Below are positions 1-9,938 of a stretch of 64,000 nt of DNA, piece after piece; position 1 is the first letter of the stretch; each line of letters begins with the position of its first letter. The stretch is from assembly GCA_014960805.1 (NCBI GenBank), contig CP063163.1, forward strand, positions 2,126,001 to 2,190,000, read 5' to 3'. The position numbers were made by a program, and so were the translations under genes. The notes below the pieces were generated by a model. It did no database searches. It saw only the letters and a program-made list of their open reading frames with translations, and was not told the DNA's origin. Source of the DNA: Cytobacillus suaedae (lineage in GTDB: Bacteria > Bacillota > Bacilli > Bacillales > Bacillaceae_L).

Positions 1-642
1 ACAAACTTATGGAAGAATCCTAAAGAAATGCCCTTTGATGTTGCATCTGTACAAGAACCTATGGGGAATGCTGTGCATACAGTTCTCTCAGGGGATGTTG
101 CAGGAAAAACGGTAGCGGTAATTGGCTGTGGACCGATTGGTATTATGGCAGTTGGAGTAGCAAAAGCTGCAGGAGCTTCCCAAGTAATTGCCTTTGACCT
201 AAACGATTACCGACTAGATTTAGCAACACAAATGGGAGCAACTACTGTTGTGAATTCCAAGAATGAAGATCCTCTTGAGGTAGTATCAAAGCTTACTGAT
301 GGCAATGGAGTAGATATAGTATGTGAGATGTCAGGACATCCGGTTGCTATGAACCAAGGCTTCAAAATGGTAACAAATGGCGGACGTGTTTCAATTCTTA
401 GTTTGCCAGTTCGTCCAGTTGAAATTGATGTTACGAATGATATCGTTTTTAAAGGGATTCAAGTTCATGGAATCACTGGTAGAAAAATGTATGAAACGTG
501 GCAACAAGTTTCTCGTCTATTAAAATCTGGACAAGTAGACGTTAAACCGATGATAACACACCACTTCCCACTTGAGGACTTTGAAAAAGGCTTTGATCTT
601 ATGATTCAAGGAAATTGCGGAAAAGTTGTGTTAATCCCTTAG
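1..642 (+). CDS. tdh: L-threonine 3-dehydrogenase, 3' part
   Basis: This is the C-terminal 213 residues of a zinc-dependent medium-chain alcohol dehydrogenase. The reading frame is open from the first base, so the start lies outside the window. The nucleotide-binding glycine motif (VIGCGPIGIMAVGVAKAAG) is near the visible start, followed by the Rossmann fold and the Zn-ADH C-terminal end. The family oxidises L-threonine to 2-amino-3-ketobutyrate. The call rests on the sequence and on kbl directly downstream, which cleaves that product. A stem-loop between the two genes may tune their relative expression. The catalytic zinc ligands are upstream and cannot be checked. Confidence 0.9.
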   Translation, partial: TNLWKNPKEMPFDVASVQEPMGNAVHTVLSGDVAGKTVAVIGCGPIGIMAVGVAKAAGASQVIAFDLNDYRLDLATQMGATTVVNSKNEDPLEVVSKLTDGNGVDIVCEMSGHPVAMNQGFKMVTNGGRVSILSLPVRPVEIDVTNDIVFKGIQVHGITGRKMYETWQQVSRLLKSGQVDVKPMITHHFPLEDFEKGFDLMIQGNCGKVVLIP

Positions 643-654
643 TTTACATGCACG

Positions 655-691
655 CAAGCGTCTAGTTACTAGTAATGTGTCTAGACGCTTG
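655..691 (+). terminator. Stem-loop between tdh and kbl
   Basis: A perfect 11-bp inverted repeat (CAAGCGTCTAG and its complement) has a 15-nt loop and is followed by a weak T-rich tail (TTATTATAG). It may be a partial terminator or a processing site between two genes normally co-transcribed. Confidence 0.5.
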
Positions 692-739
692 TTATTATAG
701 TAATAGTAAAGTATATGTACATAACAAGGAGGGTTTTAA

Positions 740-1915
740 TTGAAGGGATTTGAATATTTACAAGAAGAACTTAATGAAATGAAACAAAAAGGTACATTTC
801 GTAAGCTGGTACCATTAGAGTCAGACCAAAGCTCTAAAGTTAAGATAAATGGTAAAGAAGTAATTCAGCTTTCGTCCAATAACTACTTAGGATTAACAAC
901 ACATCCAAGATTACGTAAAGCAGCTCTTGAAGCAGTTGAAAACTATGGGGCTGGTACAGGTTCTGTTCGTACAATTGCTGGTACATTCTCTATGCATGAA
1001 GAGCTTGAACAGAAGCTTGCGAAATTTAAACATACTGAAGCAGCTCTAGTGTTCCAATCAGGTTTTACGACAAATCAGGGGGTTTTATCTGCCATCCTAA
1101 CTCCTGAAGATGTGGTTATTTCAGATGAGTTAAATCATGCTTCAATTATTGATGGCATTCGTTTAACGAAATCTGGACGTAAGGTATACAAGCATGTTGA
1201 TATGGAAGACCTTGAAAAAGCATTACAGGAAACACAAAATTATCGTAAACGTCTAATTGTAACAGATGGCGTGTTCTCAATGGATGGAAATATTGCGCCA
1301 CTTCCTAAAATTGTAGAATTAGCTGAAAAATATGATGCTTTAATCATGGTTGATGATGCTCATGCTTCTGGTGTACTAGGGAAAAATGGACGTGGTACAG
1401 TTAACCACTTTGATCTTGATGGACGAGTACACATTCAAGTGGGTACTCTAAGTAAGGCAGTAGGTGTGTTAGGTGGTTACGTTGCAAGTACACAAACACT
1501 GATCGATTATTTAATTCATAAAGGTCGTCCGTTCCTATTCAGTACTTCGCATCCGCCAGCTGTTACAGCTGCGTGTATTGAAGCGATTAATGTATTGTTA
1601 GAGGAGCCGGAATTAATTGAAAAGCTTTGGGACAACACTGCATTCCTAAAAGAAGGACTAGAAAAACTAGGCTTTAACACTGGGCATAGCGAAACACCAA
1701 TTACTCCAGTAATTGTTGGAGAAGAAGCATTAACACACCAGTTCTCAGATAAATTATTAGAATATGGTGTATTTGCTCAAGGTATCGCTTTCCCAACCGT
1801 TGCTAAGGGATTAGGCCGTGTACGTACCATTGTTACAGCTGAACATTCAAAAGAAGAATTACAACAAGCTCTTAATAGCTTTGAAAAAGCTGGAAAAGAA
1901 CTTGGGATTATATAA
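740..1915 (+). CDS. kbl: Glycine C-acetyltransferase (2-amino-3-ketobutyrate CoA ligase)
   Basis: This is a PLP-dependent alpha-oxoamine synthase of 391 aa. It cleaves 2-amino-3-ketobutyrate with CoA to give glycine and acetyl-CoA, the second step of threonine catabolism after Tdh. Visible motifs are [13 protein letters not shown] near the N-terminus, [10 protein letters not shown], and the PLP lysine in [12 protein letters not shown] at about residue 240. The start is TTG at 740, because AAGGAGGG lies 7 nt upstream and no in-frame ATG fits. The length is normal for Kbl (about 390-400 aa). BioF-type 8-amino-7-oxononanoate synthases are related, but the tdh neighbour favours Kbl. Confidence 0.93.
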   Translation: MKGFEYLQEELNEMKQKGTFRKLVPLESDQSSKVKINGKEVIQLSSNNYLGLTTHPRLRKAALEAVENYGAGTGSVRTIAGTFSMHEELEQKLAKFKHTEAALVFQSGFTTNQGVLSAILTPEDVVISDELNHASIIDGIRLTKSGRKVYKHVDMEDLEKALQETQNYRKRLIVTDGVFSMDGNIAPLPKIVELAEKYDALIMVDDAHASGVLGKNGRGTVNHFDLDGRVHIQVGTLSKAVGVLGGYVASTQTLIDYLIHKGRPFLFSTSHPPAVTAACIEAINVLLEEPELIEKLWDNTAFLKEGLEKLGFNTGHSETPITPVIVGEEALTHQFSDKLLEYGVFAQGIAFPTVAKGLGRVRTIVTAEHSKEELQQALNSFEKAGKELGII

Positions 1916-1922
1916 TCGGTTT

Positions 1923-1950
1923 AGAGAGGATTTTGATTCCTCTCTTTTTT
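1923..1950 (+). terminator. Terminator of tdh-kbl
   Basis: An 8-bp stem (AGAGAGGA/TCCTCTCT) with a 7-nt loop is followed by a T run, just downstream of the kbl stop. Confidence 0.85.
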
Positions 1951-2031
1951 AACGTAAAATTTTTTTACATTTATTAACAGTATTAAATTCCGATGAAAAA
2001 TTGTACAATTTTCTACAAATTGCTTATTTTA

Positions 2032-2060
2032 TTGTTTAAAATTCTATTAACCTATATACT
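2032..2060 (+). promoter_or_regulatory. Putative SigA promoter of miaB-ricA
   Basis: TTGTTT (2032-2037), a 17-nt spacer and TATACT (2055-2060). A 7-bp inverted repeat, AAGTGGT-TC-ACCACTT (2082-2097), lies between it and the ribosome binding site. Confidence 0.5.
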
Positions 2061-2117
2061 ATGATAATGTGTATCAATATTAAGTGGTTCACCACTTCAC
2101 CGAAAGGAGTATCCTAA

Positions 2118-3650
2118 ATGAATGAAAAACAAAGATTAGAAACTAGTGCTCAAATAAATCCAGCGGACAAAAAATCCGTGAAGGATTATAGCCAATACTT
2201 CCAATCTGTTTATCAACCACCTTCTTTACAAGATGCTAAGAAACGTGGAAAAGAAGAAATTAAGATTGATCGTGGTTTCATCATTCCTGAAGATATGCTC
2301 AATCTAGGGGTAGGACGAAAGTTTTATATACGAACTTACGGATGTCAAATGAATGAACACGATACCGAGGTTATGGCTGGTATATTAACAGAGATGGGAT
2401 ATGAGCCTACAGATTCAGTCGAAACCGCTGATATTGTCTTGTTGAATACTTGTGCGATTAGGGAAAATGCGGAAAACAAGGTTTTTGGTGAAATTGGACA
2501 CCTAAAAACTTATAAAAAACGCAATCCTAATCTATTAATTGGTATTTGTGGATGTATGTCACAGGAAGAATCAGTGGTAAATAGAATTCTTCAAAAACAT
2601 CAATTTGTTGATATGGTCTTTGGTACACATAATATTCACCGTTTACCTCAAATTGTAAAAGAAGCAATGTTTAGTAAGGAAATGGTTGTTGAAGTGTGGT
2701 CAAAAGAAGGGGACGTAATCGAAAACCTTCCTAGGGTTCGAAAAGGAGAAATAAAGGCTTGGGTTAACATTATGTATGGATGCGATAAGTTCTGTACGTA
2801 TTGTATTGTACCTTACACTCGTGGTAAGGAACGTAGTCGATTACCTCAAGATATTATTGAGGAAGTACGTCATCTTGCTCGAAACGGTTATCAAGAGGTA
2901 ACTCTTTTAGGTCAAAATGTTAATGCCTATGGAAAAGACTTCGCTGATATGACTTACGGACTAGGTGAATTAATGGACGAGCTTCGCAAAATTGATATAC
3001 CTCGTATACGATTTACGACAAGTCATCCACGTGATTTTGATGACCGCTTAATTAATGTGTTAGCCAAGGGTGGAAATCTGATGGAGCATATTCACTTACC
3101 GGTACAATCAGGAAGCTCTGAGGTTCTTAAATTAATGGCCCGTAAGTACGATCGTGAAACCTATTTAGATCTTGTTCGTAAAATGAAGGAAAGAATTCCG
3201 AATGCTTCATTTACAACAGATATTATTGTTGGTTTTCCAAATGAAACAGACGAGCAATTCGAAGAAACTATGTCCTTATATCGTGAAGTAGAGTTTGATA
3301 CAGCCTATACATTTATTTACTCTCCTCGCGAGGGTACACCTGCAGCAAAAATGGAAGATAATATTCCAATGGAAGTGAAGAAAGAACGTTTACAACGTTT
3401 AAACGCTCTTGTTAATGAACTTGCAGTACAAAAGAATTTAGCATTACAAGATCAAATTGTTGAGGTACTTGTTGAAGGAGAAAGCAAAAAAAATCCTGAT
3501 ATACTTGCTGGATATACAAGTAAGAACAAGATAGTAAACTTCAAAGGTCCTAAATCAACGATTGGGAAAATTGTTAAGGTAAAAATTACTCAGGCTAAAA
3601 CCTGGTCTTTAGATGGAGAAATGATAGAAGAAGCGGTAGAGGTGAATTAA
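2118..3650 (+). CDS. miaB: tRNA-2-methylthio-N6-dimethylallyladenosine synthase
   Basis: MiaB is a radical-SAM methylthiotransferase that adds a methylthio group to i6A37 of tRNAs reading UNN codons. In order: an N-terminal UPF0004 domain with the auxiliary-cluster cysteines ([24 protein letters not shown]), the radical-SAM CxxxCxxC motif ([17 protein letters not shown], about residues 222-229), and a C-terminal TRAM domain. The 510-aa length, with a 60-70 residue N-terminal extension, matches Bacillus MiaB (YmcB). A strong AAAGGAG precedes the ATG. ricA starts 1 nt after the stop, and the substrate-making enzyme gene miaA is about 6 kb downstream. Confidence 0.96.
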   Translation: MNEKQRLETSAQINPADKKSVKDYSQYFQSVYQPPSLQDAKKRGKEEIKIDRGFIIPEDMLNLGVGRKFYIRTYGCQMNEHDTEVMAGILTEMGYEPTDSVETADIVLLNTCAIRENAENKVFGEIGHLKTYKKRNPNLLIGICGCMSQEESVVNRILQKHQFVDMVFGTHNIHRLPQIVKEAMFSKEMVVEVWSKEGDVIENLPRVRKGEIKAWVNIMYGCDKFCTYCIVPYTRGKERSRLPQDIIEEVRHLARNGYQEVTLLGQNVNAYGKDFADMTYGLGELMDELRKIDIPRIRFTTSHPRDFDDRLINVLAKGGNLMEHIHLPVQSGSSEVLKLMARKYDRETYLDLVRKMKERIPNASFTTDIIVGFPNETDEQFEETMSLYREVEFDTAYTFIYSPREGTPAAKMEDNIPMEVKKERLQRLNALVNELAVQKNLALQDQIVEVLVEGESKKNPDILAGYTSKNKIVNFKGPKSTIGKIVKVKITQAKTWSLDGEMIEEAVEVN

Positions 3651-3651
3651 T

Positions 3652-4083
3652 ATGGCAACTTACACAAAAGAAGATATTGTTGCTCGCGCAAAAGAGCTAG
3701 CAAAAATGATTGCAGAGACAGAAGAAGTAGATTACTTTAAGCGTGCTGAGGCACAAATTAACGGAAATCAAAGAGTAAAAGAAATAATTGCAAATATCAA
3801 GAACCTGCAAAAACAAGCGGTTAACTTCAAACATTTTGGCAAAGTGGAAGCCTTGAAAAAGGTAGAAGAAAAGATTGACCAACTACAGGAAGAGATTGAT
3901 AGCATTCCAGTTGTCCAAGAGTTTAAGAGCTCGCAAGTAGAAGTGAATGACTTATTACAACTAGTAGCACATACAATTTCCAATAATGTAACGAATGAAG
4001 TGATTGCTTCCACAGGTGGAGATGTACTACGTGGGGAAACAGGATCAAAAACAAATAAAGACGGCGGATGCGGTTGTCACTAA
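3652..4083 (+). CDS. ricA: RicA (YmcA), YlbF/YmcA-family regulator of RNA processing
   Basis: This helical protein of 143 aa has the YlbF/YmcA domain over most of its length and ends in a cysteine-rich GGCGCH tail. In B. subtilis, RicA with RicF and RicT forms a Y-complex that carries [4Fe-4S] clusters and is needed for RNase Y-dependent mRNA maturation, competence, biofilm formation and Spo0A phosphorylation. The terminal cysteines fit that cluster role. The gene is translationally close-coupled to miaB (GAGGTG site inside the miaB 3' end, 1-nt gap) and is followed by a clear terminator, so miaB-ricA is a two-gene operon. Confidence 0.92.
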   Translation: MATYTKEDIVARAKELAKMIAETEEVDYFKRAEAQINGNQRVKEIIANIKNLQKQAVNFKHFGKVEALKKVEEKIDQLQEEIDSIPVVQEFKSSQVEVNDLLQLVAHTISNNVTNEVIASTGGDVLRGETGSKTNKDGGCGCH

Positions 4084-4097
4084 ACCAATCTACTTAT

Positions 4098-4132
4098 AGA
4101 CCTGAACTGTCTACACAGTTTGGGTCTTTTTA
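4098..4132 (+). terminator. Terminator of miaB-ricA
   Basis: A 13-bp imperfect stem (AGACCTGAACTGT with ACAGTTTGGGTCT, two G-T pairs) has a 4-nt loop and is followed by TTTTTATT. Confidence 0.85.
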
Positions 4133-4164
4133 TTCTGTGTATTTTTTTCTCTAATCTGAAGATA

Positions 4165-4298
4165 GCCGCTCCTTTCCGCGGATGGAAGGTTATTTTCACT
4201 GTCGTGAAAAAACCCACTCCTCGAAGTTCCGTCTGCGGGGTCTCGACCTTTCCTCAATTTCTGAGCAGGAGTCAAGTGTCTTCCGCTCCAATCCACTA
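4165..4298 (+). repeat. Degenerate Bacillus-type intergenic repeat
   Basis: This GC-richer stretch in a 498-nt gene-free spacer (4084-4581) contains CCTTTCCGCGGATGG, TGCGGGGTCTCGACC, GCAGGAGTC and CTTCCGCTCCAATCCACT in order. That order is remembered from a dispersed, structured non-coding repeat seen in many Bacillaceae genomes. Internal deletions or divergence make it look decayed. It generates spurious ORFs on both strands, and no coding signal is credible here. Confidence 0.6.
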
Positions 4299-4373
4299 TT
4301 AAAAGTAGCCCACTTCAGTGACATTCAATAGTTTGTCCTACATAAATTTACAAATTTCTAGGTAATTTAGGTA

Positions 4374-4399
4374 CATATCTGGGCGTAGCCGCATACAAT
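4374..4399 (+). promoter_or_regulatory. Putative SigE promoter of cotE (P1)
   Basis: CATAT (4374-4378), a 13-nt spacer and CATACAAT (4392-4399) match the SigE consensus well. B. subtilis cotE has a SigE-dependent distal promoter. The remaining spacer from 4300 to 4581 has no gene. Confidence 0.55.
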
Positions 4400-4521
4400 T
4401 AATTATACGGTTTCATTGTTTCAGTTTATTTACTTTCCATAAGAAAGAGAATGATGGCCTTACTAGGTAGTTACTGTGAAACATGAGGAAAAAGAATTCC
4501 AATGTTTTAAAAAAGAGTAGC

Positions 4522-4550
4522 ACACTAGTCATTTGACCCGCATAGGATGA
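4522..4550 (+). promoter_or_regulatory. Putative SigK promoter of cotE (P2)
   Basis: ACA (4522-4524), a 16-nt spacer and CATAGGATGA (4541-4550) resemble the SigK pattern (AC, 16-17 nt, CATAnnnTA). The site lies about 30 nt upstream of the cotE start, matching the proximal SigK promoter known in B. subtilis. Confidence 0.45.
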
Positions 4551-4581
4551 AATGAAGATTGATTGAGGAGGGTATGCTCGA

Positions 4582-5130
4582 ATGTCTGAATACAGAGAGA
4601 TTATAACGAAAGCTGTTGTTGGAAAAGGTCGTAAATTTACTCAATGCACACACACGATTTCTCCATCTCATCGCCCTACAAGTATTTTAGGTTGCTGGAT
4701 TATTAACCACAAATATGAAGCGAAGAAATGTGATAACACAGTAGAAGTACACGGTCGATATGATATTAACGTTTGGTATTCTTACAACGATAATACAAAG
4801 ACCGAGGTTGTCACAGATACAGTAACATACACAGATGTTGTCAAGTTAAAATATAGAGATGACAACTTCTTAGGTGATGACTGTGATGTAATCGCAAGAG
4901 TTCTTCAACAACCTAACTGCTTAGAAGCAACAATATCTCCAAATGGAAATAAAGTTGTGGTTCAAGTGGAAAGAGAATTCCTTGTAGAAGTGATCGGTGA
5001 AACGAAAGTGTGTGTTGCGGTTAATCCTGAAGGTTGTTACGACGACGACAAGGACTTTGACTGTGACGTAGATGACGAAGAATTTGAGGATCTAAATCCT
5101 GACTTTTTAGTTGGAGATTTCGAGGAATAA
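4582..5130 (+). CDS. cotE: Outer spore coat morphogenetic protein CotE
   Basis: CotE organises assembly of the outer spore coat in the mother cell. The protein is 182 aa, the usual length, with the conserved N-terminus ([15 protein letters not shown]) and the typical strongly acidic C-terminal tail rich in Asp and Glu from about residue 150. Its start is set by GAGGAGGG before the ATG. It sits alone between a SigE/SigK-like promoter pair and a terminator, as in B. subtilis, where it lies between ymcA and mutS. This gene is good evidence that the organism sporulates. Confidence 0.97.
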   Translation: MSEYREIITKAVVGKGRKFTQCTHTISPSHRPTSILGCWIINHKYEAKKCDNTVEVHGRYDINVWYSYNDNTKTEVVTDTVTYTDVVKLKYRDDNFLGDDCDVIARVLQQPNCLEATISPNGNKVVVQVEREFLVEVIGETKVCVAVNPEGCYDDDKDFDCDVDDEEFEDLNPDFLVGDFEE

Positions 5131-5137
5131 GAGTAAG

Positions 5138-5169
5138 CTAGGAGGGTTATCTTCCTAGTTTTTCTTTTT
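5138..5169 (+). terminator. Terminator of cotE
   Basis: The inverted repeat CTAGGA/TCCTAG with a short loop is followed by TTTTTCTTTTT. Confidence 0.75.
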
Positions 5170-5200
5170 GTCTTCTAGGTGCTTTTTCGTCAATTCTTTA

Positions 5201-5209
5201 TGTTATAAT
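5201..5209 (+). promoter_or_regulatory. Extended -10 promoter of mutS-mutL
   Basis: TGTTATAAT gives a TGn extended -10 (TATAAT at 5204-5209). The -35 region is poor. It lies 45 nt upstream of the chosen mutS start. Confidence 0.5.
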
Positions 5210-5253
5210 AATTGCATGTAAAAAAAGAAATGGATGAGTTTTGGGGGATAATT

Positions 5254-7857
5254 ATGGCAGAGTATACGCCTATGATACAGCAATATTTAAAGATAAAGGC
5301 AGAGTACCAGGATGCCTTTTTATTTTTTAGACTTGGTGATTTTTATGAGATGTTTTTTGATGATGCGATTAAAGCATCGCAAGAGTTAGAGATTACTCTA
5401 ACTAGTAGAGAGGGAGGATCTGAGGATCGAATACCAATGTGTGGTGTACCTCATCACGCAGCTCCTGGATATATTGAGCAGCTTGTGGAGAAAGGCTTTA
5501 AAGTTGCTATTTGTGAGCAAACGGAAGACCCGAAACAAGCAAAGGGAGTTGTTAGACGAGAAGTTGTTCAACTTATTACTCCAGGGACGATGATGGAGGG
5601 AAAGGGATTAGTTGATAAAGAAAATAACTTTTTAGCTTCGATTAGTGAGTACTCTGACTCATATGGTATTGCGTTTAGCGATTTAACGACAGGTGAAAGT
5701 AAAGTTACGAAACTATCACTACAAATAGATGAACTCATTAATGAAATCTATCTGAATGGTGTAAAAGAGGTTGTTGTTGACCAATCATTAGCTGAAGAAG
5801 TTAAGAAAAAGCTTATTGAACGTTGTCAGGTCACGCTATCTACTGAAACGGATAGTTCTATTCCAATTGGTTTTGAAAGAAGTGTGGAATTAGTAGAAAG
5901 TGATCAACAACTGCTGTCGACTTTTGGTCGTCTGTTAAATTACTTGCAAAAAACCCAGAAAAGAAGCTTAGAGCATCTTCAGCCAGTTCAAGTCTATCAT
6001 GTTCATCAATTTATGAAGATTGATTTTTATTCAAAGAGAAATCTAGAATTAACAGAAACCATTCGATCTAAAGGTAAGAAAGGTTCTCTACTATGGTTAC
6101 TTGATTCGACCATGACAGCAATGGGGGGGCGAAGGCTAAAACAATGGATAGACAGGCCTCTTATTAATCCAAGTGATATTACTAATCGCTTAAATATGGT
6201 TGAAACACTACTAAATCAATTCTTTGAACGTCAGGAGTTACGAGAACTTTTAAAGGAAGTCTATGATTTAGAAAGATTGGCTGGTAGAGTTGCCTTTGGG
6301 AATGTAAATGCAAGAGACTTAGTTCAATTAAAAAAGTCACTACAGCAAGTACCTCATATCCAAGAGGTAGTTCAAAGACTTCAAAACGAAAATGCAAGTT
6401 CTATTGCGAAAAGGATTGATCCTTGTGATGATTTAACCGAGCTGTTAGAACGGTCTATTGAAGATAACCCACCTCTCTCGGTTAAGGATGGTGACATAAT
6501 TAAGGATGGTTATAATATTACGTTAGACCAGTATCGTGATGCTAGTAGGAATGGAAAGTCTTGGATTGCTGCATTAGAAAAACAAGAAAGAGAACGAACT
6601 GGGATAAAGACGCTTAAAATAGGCTATAACCGGGTATTTGGTTATTATATCGAAGTAACAAAAGCCAATATTCATCTCCTTCCTGAAGGACTATATGAGA
6701 GAAAACAGACTTTATCTAATGCTGAAAGATATATCACACCTGAGTTAAAAGAGAAGGAAGTGTTAATTCTAGAGGCTCAAGAGAAAATCATTGAACTAGA
6801 GTACAATATCTTCACAGATATAAGAGAGACAGTTAAGCACTATATTACAAGAGTTCAAGAATTAGCTAAGATGATTAGTGAATTAGATGTCTTACAGTGT
6901 TTTGCTACGGTTAGTGAAGAAAGGCATTATTCTAGACCAATATTTACAAATGGAGATCTTCAACTCGTGGATGGGCGTCACCCTGTTGTTGAAAAAGTGA
7001 TGAACGCACAAGAGTATGTTCCGAATAATTGTCAGATGGATGATAATCGTTCAATTCTACTAATTACAGGTCCAAACATGTCAGGTAAAAGTACGTATAT
7101 GAGGCAGGTGGCGTTAACCTCAATTCTTGCTCAAATAGGCTGCTTTGTACCTGCATCAGAAGCGAGATTACCAATCTTTGACCAAGTATTTACTAGAATT
7201 GGAGCAGCTGATGATTTAATATCAGGTCAAAGTACGTTTATGGTCGAAATGCTTGAAGCGAGAAATGCCATTGTTAACGCAACAAGCAATAGCCTAATTT
7301 TATTTGATGAGATTGGTCGAGGCACTTCAACGTATGACGGAATGGCCTTAGCTCAAGCGATTATTGAGTATATTCATAATAATATTGGCGCTAAGACATT
7401 GTTCTCAACACACTATCATGAACTAACATCATTAGAAAAACAGCTAGATCAATTGAAAAATGTGCATGTGAGTGCGATTGAACATCAAGGGAAAGTAGTC
7501 TTCCTTCATAAAATTAAAGAAGGTCCTGCTGATAAAAGTTATGGAATACATGTAGCAGAACTGTCGGATTTACCTAAGCCATTGATTGCTCGAGCTCAAG
7601 AAATACTAAGTCAGTTAGAGGCTGGGAACAAGCCGGAGATTGCCCCTGAGTCTACAAAACATGTCCAGGTGGGACAAGCTGATGGGCAACTTTCGTTCTT
7701 TCAGGATAGCAAGCCAGTTGTTGTGAAAGAAAATAATGAACTAACTAAAAAAGATAAACATTTACTTGATTCAATTAAGACTTTAGATTTATTAGATATG
7801 ACACCATTAGATGCAATGAATAAACTTTATGAAATCCAGAAAAGACTAAAAGCTTAA
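5254..7857 (+). CDS. mutS: DNA mismatch repair protein MutS
   Basis: MutS binds mismatches and small loops as a dimer and recruits MutL. The protein is 867 aa (B. subtilis about 858). The N-terminal mismatch-recognition domain carries the [15 protein letters not shown] motif with the intercalating Phe. The core and clamp follow, then the ABC-type ATPase with Walker [10 protein letters not shown] (about 606-614) and Walker [14 protein letters not shown]. An upstream in-frame ATG exists at 5212. The ATG at 5254 is preferred because GGGGGAT lies about 5 nt before it and the protein then begins [12 protein letters not shown], as in the family. It forms an operon with mutL. Confidence 0.97.
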   Translation: MAEYTPMIQQYLKIKAEYQDAFLFFRLGDFYEMFFDDAIKASQELEITLTSREGGSEDRIPMCGVPHHAAPGYIEQLVEKGFKVAICEQTEDPKQAKGVVRREVVQLITPGTMMEGKGLVDKENNFLASISEYSDSYGIAFSDLTTGESKVTKLSLQIDELINEIYLNGVKEVVVDQSLAEEVKKKLIERCQVTLSTETDSSIPIGFERSVELVESDQQLLSTFGRLLNYLQKTQKRSLEHLQPVQVYHVHQFMKIDFYSKRNLELTETIRSKGKKGSLLWLLDSTMTAMGGRRLKQWIDRPLINPSDITNRLNMVETLLNQFFERQELRELLKEVYDLERLAGRVAFGNVNARDLVQLKKSLQQVPHIQEVVQRLQNENASSIAKRIDPCDDLTELLERSIEDNPPLSVKDGDIIKDGYNITLDQYRDASRNGKSWIAALEKQERERTGIKTLKIGYNRVFGYYIEVTKANIHLLPEGLYERKQTLSNAERYITPELKEKEVLILEAQEKIIELEYNIFTDIRETVKHYITRVQELAKMISELDVLQCFATVSEERHYSRPIFTNGDLQLVDGRHPVVEKVMNAQEYVPNNCQMDDNRSILLITGPNMSGKSTYMRQVALTSILAQIGCFVPASEARLPIFDQVFTRIGAADDLISGQSTFMVEMLEARNAIVNATSNSLILFDEIGRGTSTYDGMALAQAIIEYIHNNIGAKTLFSTHYHELTSLEKQLDQLKNVHVSAIEHQGKVVFLHKIKEGPADKSYGIHVAELSDLPKPLIARAQEILSQLEAGNKPEIAPESTKHVQVGQADGQLSFFQDSKPVVVKENNELTKKDKHLLDSIKTLDLLDMTPLDAMNKLYEIQKRLKA

Positions 7858-7886
7858 ATCACGCTTTGGAAAGGGAGGTTGGTCAA

Positions 7887-9794
7887 ATGGGGAAAATTAT
7901 AAAACTTGATGATCAGCTTTCTAATAAAATTGCAGCAGGTGAAGTCGTTGAACGACCTGCATCTGTTGTCAAGGAATTAGTCGAAAATGCAATTGACGCT
8001 AAAAGTACAATCATTGAAATTGAGGTTGAAGAAGCAGGACTTACTAAAATTAGAATCATAGATAACGGCGAAGGTATTGAGGAGGATGACTGCTTGAATG
8101 CCTTTCACCGTCATGCAACTAGTAAAATTAAAGATGAGAATGATCTTTTTCGTATACGCACCTTAGGATTTAGAGGAGAGGCTCTGCCAAGTATTGCTTC
8201 AGTATCGGAATTAGAAATGAAAACGAGTACTGGGGATAGTTTCGGGACTCATTTAATTCTAAAAGGTGGCGAAATGATTAAACAAGAACGGACAAATAGC
8301 AGAAAAGGGACAGACATTACTGTATCAAACCTTTTCTATAACACTCCTGCCCGTTTAAAGTATATGAAAACCGTCCACACAGAGCTTGGAAATATTACGG
8401 ATATAATCAACCGAATTGCAATGGCTCACCCAGGAATTTCCTTTCGATTATCTCATAATGGTAAACGAATGCTTTATACATCCGGAAATGGAGATGTATT
8501 GCAGGTAATTGCTGCAATTTATGGTATGTCTATTGCCAAAAAAATGATTCCAATTGACTTACAATCACTAGACTTCCAAGTTAAGGGGTATGTATCTCTC
8601 CCAGAAATCACGAGAGCATCAAGAAACTATATGTCTCTCATTATTAATGGTAGGTTTGTTAAGAACTATTCGGTTGCTAAAGCAATTCAACAAGGCTATC
8701 ATACACTTTTACCTATTGGAAGGTACCCTATTGTCTTCTTAGAAGTTAAGATGGATCCTTTAATCGTGGATGTAAATGTTCATCCTGCGAAACTGGAAGT
8801 TCGTCTAAGTAAGGAAGCTGAATTAAATGAGCTAATTGAAACTGGGATAAAGGCCTCTTTTAAACAAAAAAGCTTGTATCCTGATATCACACCCACTCAA
8901 CCTAAGAAAAAACAAGTTAATACCCTTGAGCAGCAACAGTTTAACTTTGAACATAAAGAAACAAAAAAGAATAGTAATGAGTTATATTTTACCTTGGATG
9001 ATGTATCAGAAGATTCACTAGATGAAGATGTGGGTAGCGTAGATACTTTTAGCTTTTCGCAAGAGGAAACATTACAATACCCAGTTAAAACAACTCCATT
9101 GCCACATAACTCTACCGTTAAAAATCAGGAAATGGACCTTAAGAAGCCTGATGGAAATATACAAAAAACGGAAAATAAGCAACTTTTAGAGTCGGTAGAG
9201 GAGAAGGAGAATAGAATTCCTCCACTCTATCCTATTGGACAAATGCATGGAACCTATATTTTAGCTCAAAATGAAAATGGCTTATTTATAGTGGACCAAC
9301 ATGCTGCTCAAGAGAGAATTAAGTACGAATATTATAAAAATAAGGTCGGAGAGGAAATTTCAGAGGTGCAGGAGATGCTCGTTCCAATTACATTGGAATA
9401 TTCTACTGATGAATCCATTTTGATTTCAGCTCATGTTGAAGATCTCGCAAAGGTTGGAGTATTTTTAGAGCCTTTTGGTCATAATTGTTTTATTGTAAGA
9501 TCTCATCCTCGGTGGTTCCCTCGAGGACAAGAGGTTTTTGTAATTGAAGAGATGATTGAACAAGTACTAAACTATAAAAAAATAGATATTAAAAAATTAA
9601 GAGAAGAAGCAGCGATTATGATGAGTTGCAAAGCCTCTATAAAGGCTAATCACCATCTAAGAAATGAGGATATGTTTACACTACTTGAAACCCTGAGAGG
9701 TACTACGGATCCATTTACTTGCCCTCATGGTAGACCAATTATCATTCATTTTACGACTTATGAGATGGAGAAATTGTTTAAACGTGTTATGTAA
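7887..9794 (+). CDS. mutL: DNA mismatch repair endonuclease MutL
   Basis: This is a GHKL ATPase plus nicking endonuclease acting after MutS. The N-terminal ATPase motifs [15 protein letters not shown] and TLGFRGEAL are clear. A low-complexity linker runs from about 330 to 435. The C-terminal domain keeps the endonuclease motif [12 protein letters not shown] (about 469-480) plus SCKASIKA and CPHGRP, as expected in bacteria without MutH. The ATG at 7887 is chosen over 7866 because the site AAAGGGAGG lies 8 nt upstream and the protein then begins [11 protein letters not shown]. Length 635 aa. Confidence 0.96.
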   Translation: MGKIIKLDDQLSNKIAAGEVVERPASVVKELVENAIDAKSTIIEIEVEEAGLTKIRIIDNGEGIEEDDCLNAFHRHATSKIKDENDLFRIRTLGFRGEALPSIASVSELEMKTSTGDSFGTHLILKGGEMIKQERTNSRKGTDITVSNLFYNTPARLKYMKTVHTELGNITDIINRIAMAHPGISFRLSHNGKRMLYTSGNGDVLQVIAAIYGMSIAKKMIPIDLQSLDFQVKGYVSLPEITRASRNYMSLIINGRFVKNYSVAKAIQQGYHTLLPIGRYPIVFLEVKMDPLIVDVNVHPAKLEVRLSKEAELNELIETGIKASFKQKSLYPDITPTQPKKKQVNTLEQQQFNFEHKETKKNSNELYFTLDDVSEDSLDEDVGSVDTFSFSQEETLQYPVKTTPLPHNSTVKNQEMDLKKPDGNIQKTENKQLLESVEEKENRIPPLYPIGQMHGTYILAQNENGLFIVDQHAAQERIKYEYYKNKVGEEISEVQEMLVPITLEYSTDESILISAHVEDLAKVGVFLEPFGHNCFIVRSHPRWFPRGQEVFVIEEMIEQVLNYKKIDIKKLREEAAIMMSCKASIKANHHLRNEDMFTLLETLRGTTDPFTCPHGRPIIIHFTTYEMEKLFKRVM

Positions 9795-9826
9795 AAGTGA
9801 AAAACATTATCGTTTTTCACTTTTTT
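9793..9826 (+). terminator. Terminator of mutS-mutL
   Basis: A long stem (AAAGTGAAAAAC/GTTTTTCACTTT) is followed by a T run directly after the mutL stop. Confidence 0.85.
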
Positions 9827-9938
9827 ATTAAAAATCTGAAATTTTTTGAAAGAAATTGGATATACTAGTTTGGTGTTCGCCGTTTTAGAACGGTTACTAT
9901 CGCTAGACTACCTTTTTATTGAAAGTAGTGATGGTTAA

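Noticed and set aside
4111..4302. Overlapping ORFs of about 60 codons on both strands
   Set aside because: They coincide with the terminator and the decayed intergenic repeat, lack ribosome sites and show no protein family pattern.
5212..5253. Longer mutS start at the upstream ATG
   Set aside because: No ribosome site there, and the region overlaps the promoter; the ATG at 5254 has GGGGGAT at good spacing.
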